The notes under the pieces: generated by a model
What the model was told of the DNA's origin: nothing
The model's input: only the letters and a program-made list of their open reading frames with translations
Database searches by the model: none
From: an uncultured Clostridia bacterium
GTDB taxonomy: Bacteria > Bacillota > Clostridia > TANB77 > RGIG9151
Assembly (NCBI GenBank): GCA_934500865.1
Contig: CAKSUD010000045.1
Span: 1-13,757, forward strand
Direction: 5' to 3'
Length of the DNA: 13,757 nt
Translations under genes and position numbers: made by a program
Shown: positions 1 to 7,328 of the stretch, one piece after another
Layout of the letters: the number at the start of each line of letters is the position of its first letter
Position numbering within the stretch: the stretch's first letter is position 1

Positions 1-527
1 CACAATATTGGGAAATTCAACTTTTCCGGCAAAAAATTATCATAATCGTTTAGTTCTATTTTTATTCTGTAATCAGACAAAATCTCAACACTTTTAATAT
101 TTTGTATATTATACATATAATACGATTGTTCGCCTAATTCTCTTATTTTTTTAATAGTAAAATCAACATCAGACGCTGTAAACTTTTCACCATTATGGAA
201 ATAAACATCATCTCTTAATGTAACTTCCCATTCCAAATTATCATCTGTTAGGATTAATTTAGCAAGTTGAGGTTCAGCTTTTAATTCATCATTTTTCTTA
301 GTAAGTCCCTCAAAAACAAGATTACATACTTCGTGTACATACTTATTCTTAGAAATTAAAGATAAATAATAATCAGGTTCAATCATCAAAATATTAATCT
401 TTTCGTTTGGCTGTTCAACTTTCGTTTTTAACTCAGGCTGGACTTTATCTTTATTAATAAATAAAACCGTTAGACAGCTTATACATATAAATATAATAGC
501 AGACAAAGCTATAAATTTTGCTTTCAT
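1..527 (-). CDS. Oligopeptide-type ABC transporter solute-binding protein, N-terminal part (SBP_bac_5 family)
   Basis: Only the first 175 codons are in the window; the gene runs off the left edge, so its C-terminus and neighbours are unknown. Translation from the ATG at 527 gives a hydrophobic N-terminal segment (about residues 5-24), a linker, then the family 5 peptide-binding pattern: VCNLVFEGLT, W-EVTLRDDVYFHNGEKF and TASDVDFTIKKI. Proteins of this family capture peptides, or sometimes nickel or sugars, outside the cell and hand them to an ABC permease. Cys15 and Cys18 lie inside the hydrophobic stretch, but neither sits in a canonical lipobox (position -3 to Cys18 is Cys), and hydrophobic residues continue past them, so an uncleaved anchor is as likely as a lipoprotein. 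The start is supported by an AAAGGAAA ribosome site about eight bases upstream and a promoter at 562-590. Family assignment is firm; substrate cannot be told. Confidence 0.85.
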   Translation of the reverse strand, partial: MKAKFIALSAIIFICISCLTVLFINKDKVQPELKTKVEQPNEKINILMIEPDYYLSLISKNKYVHEVCNLVFEGLTKKNDELKAEPQLAKLILTDDNLEWEVTLRDDVYFHNGEKFTASDVDFTIKKIRELGEQSYYMYNIQNIKSVEILSDYRIKIELNDYDNFLPEKLNFPIL

Positions 528-561
528 ATAAACATTTCCTTTCTCACAAAGTCACCATCTT

Positions 562-590
562 ATAATATAATTTATACGAAAAAATTTCAA
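562..590 (-). promoter_or_regulatory. Sigma-A promoter of the solute-binding protein gene
   Basis: On the minus strand TTGAAA (590-585) and TATTAT (567-562) are separated by exactly 17 bases. Transcription would begin near 555, leaving a leader of about 28 bases that contains the AAAGGAAA ribosome site of the gene starting at 527. Confidence 0.7.
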
Positions 591-612
591 GAATATTATG
601 AACTTTTTATGC

Positions 613-649
613 AAAAAAGAAAGACTTTGAAAACTCAAAGTCTTTCTTT
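613..649 (-). terminator. Rho-independent terminator of mgtE
   Basis: A perfect 15-bp inverted repeat (616-630 with 635-649, loop of four) begins 12 bases after the mgtE stop. On the minus strand it is followed by a run of six T at 618-613, partly drawn from the stem. This separates mgtE from the solute-binding protein gene. Confidence 0.85.
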
Positions 650-660
650 AAATACATTTT

Positions 661-2016
661 CTACGCACCAGGAATAATTTCCATAAACTTAGTCGCTAAT
701 CCAAAATAAATTATAACTGTACACATATCTACAATAGTCGTAATAATCGGGGCAGCCATCATAGCAGGATCTAGGTGGCAAGCCTTAGCAAGAATAGGAA
801 GTGTTGCTCCAAGTACCTTAGCAATAATAACTGTACACATTAATGTCAAACCTACAACAATCATAAGTTGAGCCATTATTGGTTCACTATTATACATTAG
901 CTTAATTCTAATAATATTTGCCAATACCAACACAACACCAACCATCAAAGCTATTCCTATTTCTTTGGCAATAACCTTAAAAACATCCTTTACATGAATC
1001 TCATCTAACGCAAGACCACGAATAATCATAGTAGAGCTTTGTGCTCCACAGTTTCCGCCGGTATCCATTAACATAGGCAAAAATGCTACAAGCAACGGAA
1101 CAGCTGCGAACGCATTTTGGTAATTAGTAATAATAGTTCCGGTAATAGCAGCAGACAATGTCAAAATCAATAACCAAAGCACTCTGTTTTTTGCTTGTTT
1201 CCAAACAGGAGTCTTAAAGTAGGTATCATCATTAGTCTGCATAGCTGCCATTTTTGTAAAGTCTTCTGTATTCTCTTCTTGGATAACATCGACAGCATCA
1301 TCGACAGTAATAATTCCGACCAATCTAAGCTCTTTATCTACAACAGGCATAGCAATAAAGTCATATTTTTCAAACTTTCTAGCCACAACCTCTTTATCTT
1401 CTAGCGTTGTAGCATAAATAATGTTAGTCTTCATTATATCGCCAAGCATCGTATTTTTTTCTGCAAGCAATAAATCTTTTACAGTAACTATTCCAAGTAA
1501 TTTACGATTTTTATTAGTAACATAGCAAGTATAAATAGTTTCTTTATCTACACCGGTTTTTCTTATCTTGTCAAAAGCATCTTCAACTGTCATATCCTTT
1601 TTCAAATCAACATATTCAACAGTCATAATGCTTCCGGCACTATCTTTAGGATACTTAAGCACCTCATTTATCATATTACGAGTAGCAGAATCGGTATACT
1701 TTAAAATTCTGTTAACAACATTTGCAGGCATCTCTTCAATTATGTCTACAACATCATCTAAATACAACTCGTCAACAATTGCTTTTAATTCCTTATCATT
1801 AAAAGCTGAAATAAGTAACTCTTGATTGTCACTATCCATTTCTACGAAAGTTTCAGCCGCTAAATCTTTCGAAAGCAATCTAAATGTTAAAATTAAATCC
1901 TCGTTAGAAAGACCACTTAACATAGACGCAACATCCATCGGACTAATATCATTTAACAAAAGTTTTAGCTCTGAAAATCTCTTTTCCTTTAATAATTGCA
2001 TTGCTTTTTCCTTCAT
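661..2016 (-). CDS. mgtE: MgtE magnesium transporter
   Basis: MgtE is a Mg2+-gated Mg2+ channel of the cytoplasmic membrane. The 451-residue product has the full architecture: an alpha-helical N domain (about 1-125), two CBS domains (about 130-185 and 193-250), a connecting helix, then five predicted membrane helices (about 280-450). The pore signature DTGGNCGAQSS is at 318-328, and the conserved ITTIVD motif ends with the pore-lining Asp at about 430. The length is normal for the family. I chose the ATG at 2016 because AAAGGAG (2032-2026) lies nine bases upstream; the GTG at 2025 would abut the ribosome site and add only three residues. A terminator follows directly. The transcript starts far upstream and includes a 42-codon ORF and a foldable segment, so expression is probably controlled in the leader. 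No M-box pattern is recognisable there. Known function and sequence motifs agree; the control mechanism is inferred. Confidence 0.95.
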   Translation of the reverse strand: MKEKAMQLLKEKRFSELKLLLNDISPMDVASMLSGLSNEDLILTFRLLSKDLAAETFVEMDSDNQELLISAFNDKELKAIVDELYLDDVVDIIEEMPANVVNRILKYTDSATRNMINEVLKYPKDSAGSIMTVEYVDLKKDMTVEDAFDKIRKTGVDKETIYTCYVTNKNRKLLGIVTVKDLLLAEKNTMLGDIMKTNIIYATTLEDKEVVARKFEKYDFIAMPVVDKELRLVGIITVDDAVDVIQEENTEDFTKMAAMQTNDDTYFKTPVWKQAKNRVLWLLILTLSAAITGTIITNYQNAFAAVPLLVAFLPMLMDTGGNCGAQSSTMIIRGLALDEIHVKDVFKVIAKEIGIALMVGVVLVLANIIRIKLMYNSEPIMAQLMIVVGLTLMCTVIIAKVLGATLPILAKACHLDPAMMAAPIITTIVDMCTVIIYFGLATKFMEIIPGA

Positions 2017-2050
2017 ATTAGTCACTCCTTTAATTTAATTTTTAGGAATG

Positions 2051-2076
2051 AAACACAAAGTCCAAAACACCAAAGT
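2051..2076 (-). repeat. Short imperfect direct repeat in the mgtE leader
   Basis: Two copies of an 11-12 base unit, written on the plus strand as aaacacaaagt (2051-2061) and aaacaccaaagt (2065-2076), lie between the leader ORF stop and the mgtE ribosome site. They differ by one inserted base. Function is unknown; they would be in the untranslated part of the leader just before mgtE. Confidence 0.4.
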
Positions 2077-2081
2077 ATATA

Positions 2082-2210
2082 TTAATTCAAAGAATGGGCA
2101 CAAAAATAAATTCCTGAAGTATAAAAATAAGTCACGAGCTTATTTGTAAAATGTCCATTCTTCGTACTTCGGGGGACAGGTTTCATATCATTATTAGTTT
2201 CCGTACCCAT
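2082..2210 (-). CDS. 42-residue leader ORF upstream of mgtE
   Basis: This small ORF starts with ATG at 2210, preceded by AGAGGTGA at a good distance, and it is the first ORF on the transcript from the promoter at 2246-2274, about 28 bases after the predicted start point. It ends with TAA at 2082, 65 bases before mgtE. The peptide begins MGTETNNDMKPVPR and ends YFYTSGIYFCAHSLN, with no signal peptide and no family I recognise. The early acidic residues (E4, D8) and the P-V-P at 11-13 recall enterobacterial leader peptides such as MgtL, where acidic and proline codons make ribosomes unstable at low Mg2+. That parallel is inference only. The coding stretch overlaps a foldable RNA segment, so translation would disrupt the fold. 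It could also be a structured RNA whose ORF is incidental; the promoter and ribosome-site placement argues against that. Confidence 0.6.
   Translation of the reverse strand: MGTETNNDMKPVPRSTKNGHFTNKLVTYFYTSGIYFCAHSLN
2092..2160 (-). promoter_or_regulatory. Foldable RNA element inside the mgtE leader
   Basis: In the minus-strand transcript GAATGGACA (2160-2152) can pair with TGTGCCCATTC (2102-2092), giving nine pairs with a two-base bulge. Inside this lies a perfect 7-bp hairpin, AAATAAG with CTTATTT, around the loop CTCGTGA (2145-2125). A competing pairing is available: the GGACA at 2156-2152 with TGTCC further upstream (about 2178-2174). Mutually exclusive pairings are what a leader switch would need, but no terminator hairpin is evident, so control of translation or of RNA stability is more likely than attenuation. 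This was folded by eye and has not been checked computationally. Confidence 0.4.
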
Positions 2211-2245
2211 ACTTTTCACCTCTTTCTATTTAACATCCACATAAC

Positions 2246-2274
2246 ATAATACGCCATTTTTCGCAAAATGTCAA
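2246..2274 (-). promoter_or_regulatory. Sigma-A promoter of the mgtE transcript, with an inverted repeat in the spacer
   Basis: The minus strand carries a consensus TTGACA (2274-2269) and TATTAT (2251-2246) with a 17-base spacer, predicting a start near 2239. The spacer region contains an inverted repeat, CATTTT-GCGA-AAAATG (2270-2255), placed where a repressor would block RNA polymerase. The promoter is well supported; the operator reading is tentative. Confidence 0.8.
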
Positions 2275-2390
2275 TTGTTTTTTTGATTATTCGGAATGTT
2301 TACAGATTGCATAATCGAGCCATTTATCAACATTTAATTTATGCTGGTAATTTTCTATTTATTGGTAGTTATAGCAATTGCTTAAATAGC

Positions 2391-2428
2391 AAAAAAGAGA
2401 CTGCTAAAATTTTAACAGTCCCCTCTTT
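2391..2428 (-). terminator. Terminator of the TetR-controlled export operon
   Basis: Directly after the TolC-like stop codon the minus strand has AAAGAGGGGACTG, then a self-complementary loop region (TAAAATTTTA), then CAGTC and a run ending in six T. The stem has one two-base bulge. It ends the five-gene transcript that begins near 7321. The remaining roughly 115 bases up to the mgtE promoter hold only a 10-bp palindrome (agcaattgct, 2373-2382) and no gene that I can see. Confidence 0.8.
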
Positions 2429-2429
2429 A

Positions 2430-3560
2430 CTACATATTTCCTACTACATCTCCAACCTTAATAGCTATATTAAATCTATCATTCAATAAAGTAGTTTCTT
2501 TAACTTTACTTTTATAAGAATTTTCAGCATTCATAACAGACAACTCAGAACCAAGATAAGAATTTTTAGATATTAGTCCAACTTTAAACATAACCTTAGC
2601 CTGTTCATATTGTGTTCTTGCTCTGTTTAATTCTTCTTTAGCTATTTTTACTTCACTTTCTTTGTCCTTAACTTGATTATATAGAATTCTTAAGTTCTCC
2701 TTGATATAATTTATATCATTATTTAATCTAAATTCAGCATCACTATAATCATCTTTAGCCTTTTTCTTATCATCTCTTAGCATAAAACTTGTTTTAGTAG
2801 CAAGTATATATTGATTCTCTTTTTGTTGATATTTAAGTTTAGCAGATAATACAGAATTATTAGTTTCAAGCGAATCCTCAATTGTTTTCTCTAAATCTTC
2901 AACTGTAAGTTCCTTTTCAACATATTCAGGTCTCTTGATAAGTAATTCTTCAGTAACATTAAATCCCATAATTTGCTTTAATGAAATTTTTAATGTCTCC
3001 AAACTCTTTTTTATACTCTCTAATTGCAAACGTGACGTTTCCAAAGTAGATTTCACACTTTCCAAGTCATTCTTTGTAATCATATTAAGGCTAAACTTAA
3101 CCTCAGCAATTTGCACATCATTTTCTTGCTTTAATATAGACTTATTAAGTAACTCTATATTATCTTCAAGCTCAAATATGCTATAAATCATATTCTTTAC
3201 AGAATACTCTATTTTTTGCTTTGCCCCTTCTCTTCCTGACAAAAAGCTATTATATTGTAATTCTGAAATTTTCATCATATAGCCCCAGCATGTAAGATAC
3301 TCATTTTCATCTTCAAAAGAATATCCACCACTTCTAACTTTATTCTTCCACTTTCTGTATTCATCTTTTGCATCATCGTACAACTCTTTTTGGTCTTTTA
3401 CAGTTTTCTCCAAATCCACAATTGTAGAATTGTGTTTTAGTGCATATTCAACTGCTTGTTCCATAGTCATATAATTATCTTGAGTAGTTGTAACTTCTTC
3501 TGCTATACAAACTGAGCAAAGTAAACAAAAAGTTACAACAAGACTTATAATTCTCTTCAT
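2430..3560 (-). CDS. TolC-like (outer membrane efflux protein family) component of the exporter
   Basis: The 376-residue product has a signal peptide (about 1-20, ending C-I-A) followed almost entirely by long amphipathic coiled-coil helices. It contains the two-fold internal repeat of the TolC family: AEVKFSLNMITKNDLESVKS (about 150) and QAKVMFKVGLISKNSYLGSE (about 325). In diderm bacteria TolC forms the outer-membrane duct of tripartite pumps. Here the protein is short, and the segments between helices, where TolC has its barrel strands, look too brief and charged for a barrel, which suits a cell without an outer membrane. It may instead form a periplasm-like sheath or cell-wall conduit; that is inference. 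It is the last gene of the operon, 17 bases after the permease, with a strong GGGGGAGG ribosome site, and a terminator follows at once. Family membership is fairly sure; function in this cell type is open. Confidence 0.8.
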   Translation of the reverse strand: MKRIISLVVTFCLLCSVCIAEEVTTTQDNYMTMEQAVEYALKHNSTIVDLEKTVKDQKELYDDAKDEYRKWKNKVRSGGYSFEDENEYLTCWGYMMKISELQYNSFLSGREGAKQKIEYSVKNMIYSIFELEDNIELLNKSILKQENDVQIAEVKFSLNMITKNDLESVKSTLETSRLQLESIKKSLETLKISLKQIMGFNVTEELLIKRPEYVEKELTVEDLEKTIEDSLETNNSVLSAKLKYQQKENQYILATKTSFMLRDDKKKAKDDYSDAEFRLNNDINYIKENLRILYNQVKDKESEVKIAKEELNRARTQYEQAKVMFKVGLISKNSYLGSELSVMNAENSYKSKVKETTLLNDRFNIAIKVGDVVGNM

Positions 3561-3577
3561 AAAAACCTCCCCCTTCT

Positions 3578-4813
3578 CTATTCATATCTAAGTGACTCGA
3601 CAGGGTCTAAATCAGCAGCCTTTTTAGCCGGATACACTCCAAAGAACACGCCACATAGCACAGCAACTCCTATTGAAACTAAAATTATAGATGGTGAAAT
3701 CAAATCAGTCGGGCTGCAATTAGCAATAGTTGCAAGTGGGAAACTAGGAATTATTCCCATTATTATTCCAACCAATCCACTCATAGACGTAAGTAATACA
3801 GCCTCCACTAAGAATTGAATAATAATATCTTTCTTTTGTGCTCCAATTGCTTTTCTTATACCAATTTCACGTGTTCTTTCAGTAACGGCAACAAGCATAA
3901 TATTCATAATACCAATTCCACCAACGATAAGTGAAATTGCACCAATTGCAAGAATTGCAATTTGGATAACATTGATAACACTATTTACTGTATCTTGCAT
4001 TTGTTGAGAGCTTGTAAAAGTATATTTATCCTCTGTGTTATGTAATAACTCAAGATACCTTTTTGCTTTATCTGCTATATCTTTTGAATCTGCATCTTTT
4101 GGGAAAACAATTTCTATCTCGTCAATTGTATTTTTTTGATAAAAGTTTTGGTATGTAGTATACGGAATAATAAGCATACCTGGTACATTATCCGACAGTT
4201 CATCTGTTGTCATATCTATTCCTATGTCAAAATCAATTGTACCAACAATAGTAAGTGCCTTGCTTCCATACTTTTCATCTTGTATAATAACCTTTTTTCC
4301 TATCGGATTAAAATTTCCGAATAATCCTTTAACACACATCTCAGGAATAATAGCAACACTAGCTGAACAATCAACATCGTTTTGAGTGAGTAATCTTCCA
4401 TTGGTAAGGTCCATTGGCCTCGTATTAAAAACTTCTGGCAAAGCCCCCATTATAATTCCAATTTTCGACTTATCTCCATAGTTTACGAATGTGCTTCCTG
4501 TTTGATTAGAACCATAATATTGAACAGTAGTTGCTTCCTCTATATTCTCTTTTAAATATTCAACATCTCTTAGCGTAAATTTATCCGACTCTTCAATGTT
4601 AGCAGTTACAGAAGGCGCAATATTAATAATATTTGCACCAAGTTTTCCAAATAATCCGTTGATATATGCTTTTCCCGCATTACCGGCCGAGAAAATCATA
4701 ATAACTGAAGAAACGCCTATGACAACACCTAGCATTGTAAGGAAAGTACGCATTTTATTCGATTTTATACTATCTATTGCTTGCGAAAATACCTCCAAAA
4801 ACAACTGTATCAT
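3578..4813 (-). CDS. MacB-type ABC transporter permease (FtsX family)
   Basis: This is the membrane part of an exporter of the MacB class, which uses ATP hydrolysis in the cytoplasm to drive movements of an extracytoplasmic domain rather than moving substrate through the membrane. The 411-residue protein has one N-terminal membrane helix (about 22-43, including LGVVIGVSSVIMI), a large external MacB_PCD domain (about 45-275) and three C-terminal helices. Typical signatures are GIMNIMLVAVTERTREIGIR before helix 3 and the C-terminal GVYPAKKAADLDPVESLRYE. Unlike Escherichia coli MacB, the ATPase is a separate gene. The ATG at 4813 directly follows the TAG of the fusion protein gene, and its ribosome site (AGAAAGG) is only three bases away, which suggests translation coupled to the gene before. 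Substrates of the family include peptides, antibiotics and lipoproteins; none can be named here. Confidence 0.93.
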   Translation of the reverse strand: MIQLFLEVFSQAIDSIKSNKMRTFLTMLGVVIGVSSVIMIFSAGNAGKAYINGLFGKLGANIINIAPSVTANIEESDKFTLRDVEYLKENIEEATTVQYYGSNQTGSTFVNYGDKSKIGIIMGALPEVFNTRPMDLTNGRLLTQNDVDCSASVAIIPEMCVKGLFGNFNPIGKKVIIQDEKYGSKALTIVGTIDFDIGIDMTTDELSDNVPGMLIIPYTTYQNFYQKNTIDEIEIVFPKDADSKDIADKAKRYLELLHNTEDKYTFTSSQQMQDTVNSVINVIQIAILAIGAISLIVGGIGIMNIMLVAVTERTREIGIRKAIGAQKKDIIIQFLVEAVLLTSMSGLVGIIMGIIPSFPLATIANCSPTDLISPSIILVSIGVAVLCGVFFGVYPAKKAADLDPVESLRYE

Positions 4814-6028
4814 CTACCTTTCTTCTGTAACCTTTAATCCGTCTGTATATGAAGATTTTATTGTTTTAACAATTTTATCTCCTTCATTAATACCTGATTT
4901 AACTTCTAATACTTCATCAGAATGAATTCCTGTCTCTATATTAACAGACTTAAGCATTCCATTTTCTATTTTATATACTAAAATGTTACCATCTTTATCC
5001 TCATTAAAGCTTGAAACAGGTATTGTCATTGTATCTTCACTCTTTGCAGACACAACATCACAAGTAACGTTCAAACCGCTTTTTAACAAATTCTCTTCAC
5101 TATCTACATTAACAATAACTTCAATTGTAGTTTGTGAACTTGTATAGCTAACTACAGTAGATGCAATAGGAGCAATACTCTTTATATGCCCTTCATAAGT
5201 ATAGCCTTCAAAAGCATCACCTGTGATATATACTTTTTGTCCAACAGCTAAATTTTTAACTGTAAATTCTTTAACAGCACATTTAATCTCCAAGTTATTA
5301 TTATTTACAACTTTATATATAGGCGCTGTCGCACCGGCATAAGCACCTTCTGACATCGTTATAGAACTAACAATTCCATCAGCAGGGCTATACATAGCAG
5401 TGTTTAATTTAGAAATTTGTTTTTCAAATTCTTTAATATTAATACTTGCAAGTTCAATATTTTTCTTTAATGTATCAATGTCATATGTAATACCTGTTGT
5501 TGAAAGTGTAAGTCCTGCTTTAGCATTATCATAAGCAGTTTTTGCATTATCATATTCAACTTTAGAAATTGCTCCTACTTCGTACAAAGCTTCAGCTCTT
5601 TCAAACGCATCTTTAGCAGCCTGTGTCGAATTTTCAGTTGCAACTAGTGATAGCATACCATTATCATCACTAATTGTAGCTTTTTTATAATTTAGTTCCA
5701 AAATTTCTTTGTTCAACTTTAATGTTTCTAAGTTAGAATACATAGAGTCCATATCAAACTCTACAATTTTTTGTCCTTTTTTAACCTCATCATTTTCATC
5801 AACTAAAATCTTTTTTACTTTTACATTTGTTTCTATGTAAACATTATTCTCATCTTTTTCTTTAACTGTACCAGATATGGAAACCAAAGATTCCACATCT
5901 CCTCTAGTTACGGCAACTGTCTCAACAGTAGGTAAAATGCCACCTTTACTTCCGACAATAAAGAAGAAAATTATAACCAAAACAACAGCAACAATAAATA
6001 TGTATCTTTTCTTAAATTTAAACTTCAT
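4814..6028 (-). CDS. Membrane fusion protein (MacA/HlyD-like periplasmic adaptor) of the exporter
   Basis: The 404-residue protein has a cytoplasmic basic start, one membrane anchor (about 8-27), a split biotinyl-lipoyl-like domain (GTVKEKDENNVYIETNVKVK near 54, closing at YSPADGIVSSITMSEGAYAG near 215), a coiled-coil hairpin between them (about 95-210), then a beta-barrel domain and a membrane-proximal domain ending KSGINEGDKIVKTI. This order is diagnostic of MacA-type adaptors, which link the permease to a TolC-like partner and stimulate its ATPase. The hairpin is the expected docking site for the TolC-like product of this operon. The start ATG overlaps the stop of the ATPase gene by one base (TAATG) and has an AGGAGG ribosome site. 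There is no lipobox, so it is held by its N-terminal helix. Confidence 0.93.
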   Translation of the reverse strand: MKFKFKKRYIFIVAVVLVIIFFFIVGSKGGILPTVETVAVTRGDVESLVSISGTVKEKDENNVYIETNVKVKKILVDENDEVKKGQKIVEFDMDSMYSNLETLKLNKEILELNYKKATISDDNGMLSLVATENSTQAAKDAFERAEALYEVGAISKVEYDNAKTAYDNAKAGLTLSTTGITYDIDTLKKNIELASINIKEFEKQISKLNTAMYSPADGIVSSITMSEGAYAGATAPIYKVVNNNNLEIKCAVKEFTVKNLAVGQKVYITGDAFEGYTYEGHIKSIAPIASTVVSYTSSQTTIEVIVNVDSEENLLKSGLNVTCDVVSAKSEDTMTIPVSSFNEDKDGNILVYKIENGMLKSVNIETGIHSDEVLEVKSGINEGDKIVKTIKSSYTDGLKVTEER

Positions 6029-6729
6029 TATAAAGTCCTCCTATTCTTGTTAATCTCATCTGAAATAATATTTCCATCTTTAAACACAACAATCCTTTTA
6101 GCAAATGCTGCTATATCTGGTTCGTGAGTAACCAAAACAATAGTTACACCCTCGTTATTAAGTTGTGTAAAGAATCCCATTATTTCATCTCCAACCTTAC
6201 TATCCAAGTTACCGGTAGGTTCATCCGCCAAAATCATTTTTGGATTATTGACTAATGACCTTGCGATAGCAACCCTTTGTTTTTGACCACCTGAGATTTC
6301 GTTAGGCTTATGATCCATTCTTTCACCAAGTCCAACACGCTCTAAGGCAATTTCAGCTCTCTTTTTTCTTTCAGCCCTTCCAACACCGGCATACATCATA
6401 GGCAATTCTACATTTTTTAAAATATCTATTTTAGGAAGTAAATTAAATGACTGGAATACAAAACCTATTTTCTTATTACGAATAGTAGCAAGTTCACTGG
6501 AATTCATCTTAGATACATCTATTCCGTCAAGTTCATATTTACCATGTGTTACTGTATCCAAACATCCTAAAATATTCATAAATGTTGACTTACCAGAACC
6601 ACTCGCTCCCATAATAGCAACAAATTCAGTTTCCTCAACGTCAAAATTAATGCCTTTTAATGCTTCTACTTGAATTTTTCCGGTATCATAAATTTTTCGC
6701 AAATTTTCTACGTGAATTATATTTTTCAT
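6028..6729 (-). CDS. ABC transporter ATP-binding protein (MacB/LolD-type)
   Basis: This 233-residue ATPase powers the permease encoded two genes downstream. All motifs are intact: Walker A GASGSGKST (41-49), Q-loop FVFQSFNLLP (Gln93), signature ISGGQKQR (145-152), Walker B MILADEP (165-171), D-loop NLDS and the switch histidine in VTHE (His202). The overall pattern, including EFVAIMGASGSGKST and LADEPTGNLDS, is that of the LolD/MacB/YknY group, in which ATPase and permease act as a dimer of each. The ATG at 6729 has an AAGAAGG ribosome site six bases upstream and lies 14 bases after the tetR stop. It is cotranscribed with tetR from the promoter at 7328-7356 and so should be repressed by it. 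Confidence 0.96.
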   Translation of the reverse strand: MKNIIHVENLRKIYDTGKIQVEALKGINFDVEETEFVAIMGASGSGKSTFMNILGCLDTVTHGKYELDGIDVSKMNSSELATIRNKKIGFVFQSFNLLPKIDILKNVELPMMYAGVGRAERKKRAEIALERVGLGERMDHKPNEISGGQKQRVAIARSLVNNPKMILADEPTGNLDSKVGDEIMGFFTQLNNEGVTIVLVTHEPDIAAFAKRIVVFKDGNIISDEINKNRRTL

Positions 6730-6743
6730 ATCATACCTTCTTT

Positions 6744-7274
6744 CTAAATTAACTTCTCAAGTTCGCTCCATACTTCGTCGAAATCTATCTTATCACATGC
6801 GGCCCACATAACCGAGCCAAAGAAAATTCTTGCAATAATTAAGCTTCTTAAATTCATATTTTCCTGCATGTATTTCATTACTTTTGTATGAAAATCAATA
6901 AACTTTTCTTCTAATTCCTCTTTTAAGTTTATTGGATACTCATTTATTGTTGCAATTATATTTTTTAATTGTTTATTTTTTATAGTGCAAAAATCTAATT
7001 TGAGTATTTCATATATTCCACGAAGTTGTTCCTTAACATTATCGTTATTGTCAATTGCTAATTTAACCTTTTCAAACTGTTCATCTGTCTTTATCTCTAT
7101 AATCTCCGTAAGTAAAGCAACTTTAGACGGAAAATAATTATATACAGTTCCAAGACCAATTTTACTTTCAATAGCAATCTTACGCATACTTATATCATCC
7201 ATATTCTCATTTAGGAACATATTTGTTGCGACTTTTAAGATTTCTTCTCTCACGTTGTCAATTTTCTTAGGCAA
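6744..7274 (-). CDS. TetR-family repressor of the export operon
   Basis: TetR proteins are dimeric repressors released by a small ligand, often the substrate of a nearby pump. The N-terminal 60 residues hold the family DNA-binding fold, with the recognition part ISMRKIAIESKIGLGTVYNY and the usual F-P-S-K after it. The rest is a helical ligand domain without clear relatives. I place the start at the TTG at 7274, giving a 176-residue MPKKIDNVREEI start, because AGAGGTG (7287-7281) lies six bases upstream; the GTG at 7283 lies inside that ribosome site. It is the first gene of the operon, and two operator-like palindromes sit over its promoter, so autorepression of the whole exporter is the natural reading. 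The ligand is unknown. Confidence 0.93.
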   Translation of the reverse strand: MPKKIDNVREEILKVATNMFLNENMDDISMRKIAIESKIGLGTVYNYFPSKVALLTEIIEIKTDEQFEKVKLAIDNNDNVKEQLRGIYEILKLDFCTIKNKQLKNIIATINEYPINLKEELEEKFIDFHTKVMKYMQENMNLRSLIIARIFFGSVMWAACDKIDFDEVWSELEKLI

Positions 7275-7294
7275 AAAACTCACCTCTTTTTATC

Positions 7295-7307
7295 TGAACA
7301 TCGTTCA
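7295..7307. promoter_or_regulatory. TetR operator O1 (downstream site)
   Basis: This is the palindrome TGAAC-atc-GTTCA. It has the same arms and spacing as the site at 7316-7328, and the two centres are 21 bp apart, about two helical turns, so both face the same side of the DNA. It lies just after the predicted transcription start and before the tetR ribosome site. The assignment to this TetR is inferred from position and repetition. Confidence 0.75.
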
Positions 7308-7315
7308 TTTTTTTG

Positions 7316-7328
7316 TGAACTGCGTTCA
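7316..7328. promoter_or_regulatory. TetR operator O2 (overlapping the -10 end)
   Basis: This is the palindrome TGAAC-tgc-GTTCA, sharing its last base with the -10 hexamer and covering the predicted start point near 7321. Binding here would block open-complex formation. It is paired with the identical-arm site at 7295-7307. Confidence 0.78.

Noticed and set aside
2017..2240. M-box (ykoK) or yybP-ykoY riboswitch before mgtE
   Set aside because: None of the conserved core segments I know for these classes is present; the leader instead has an ORF and a different fold.
2361..2390. Palindrome agcaattgct with flanking tagc as an attachment site or operator
   Set aside because: It is only 10 bp, AT-rich, not repeated elsewhere in the window, and lies between a terminator and a promoter with no integrase nearby.
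3561..3577. Possible separate promoter for the TolC-like gene
   Set aside because: The gap to the permease gene is 17 bases and holds only the ribosome site, so the gene is part of the operon.
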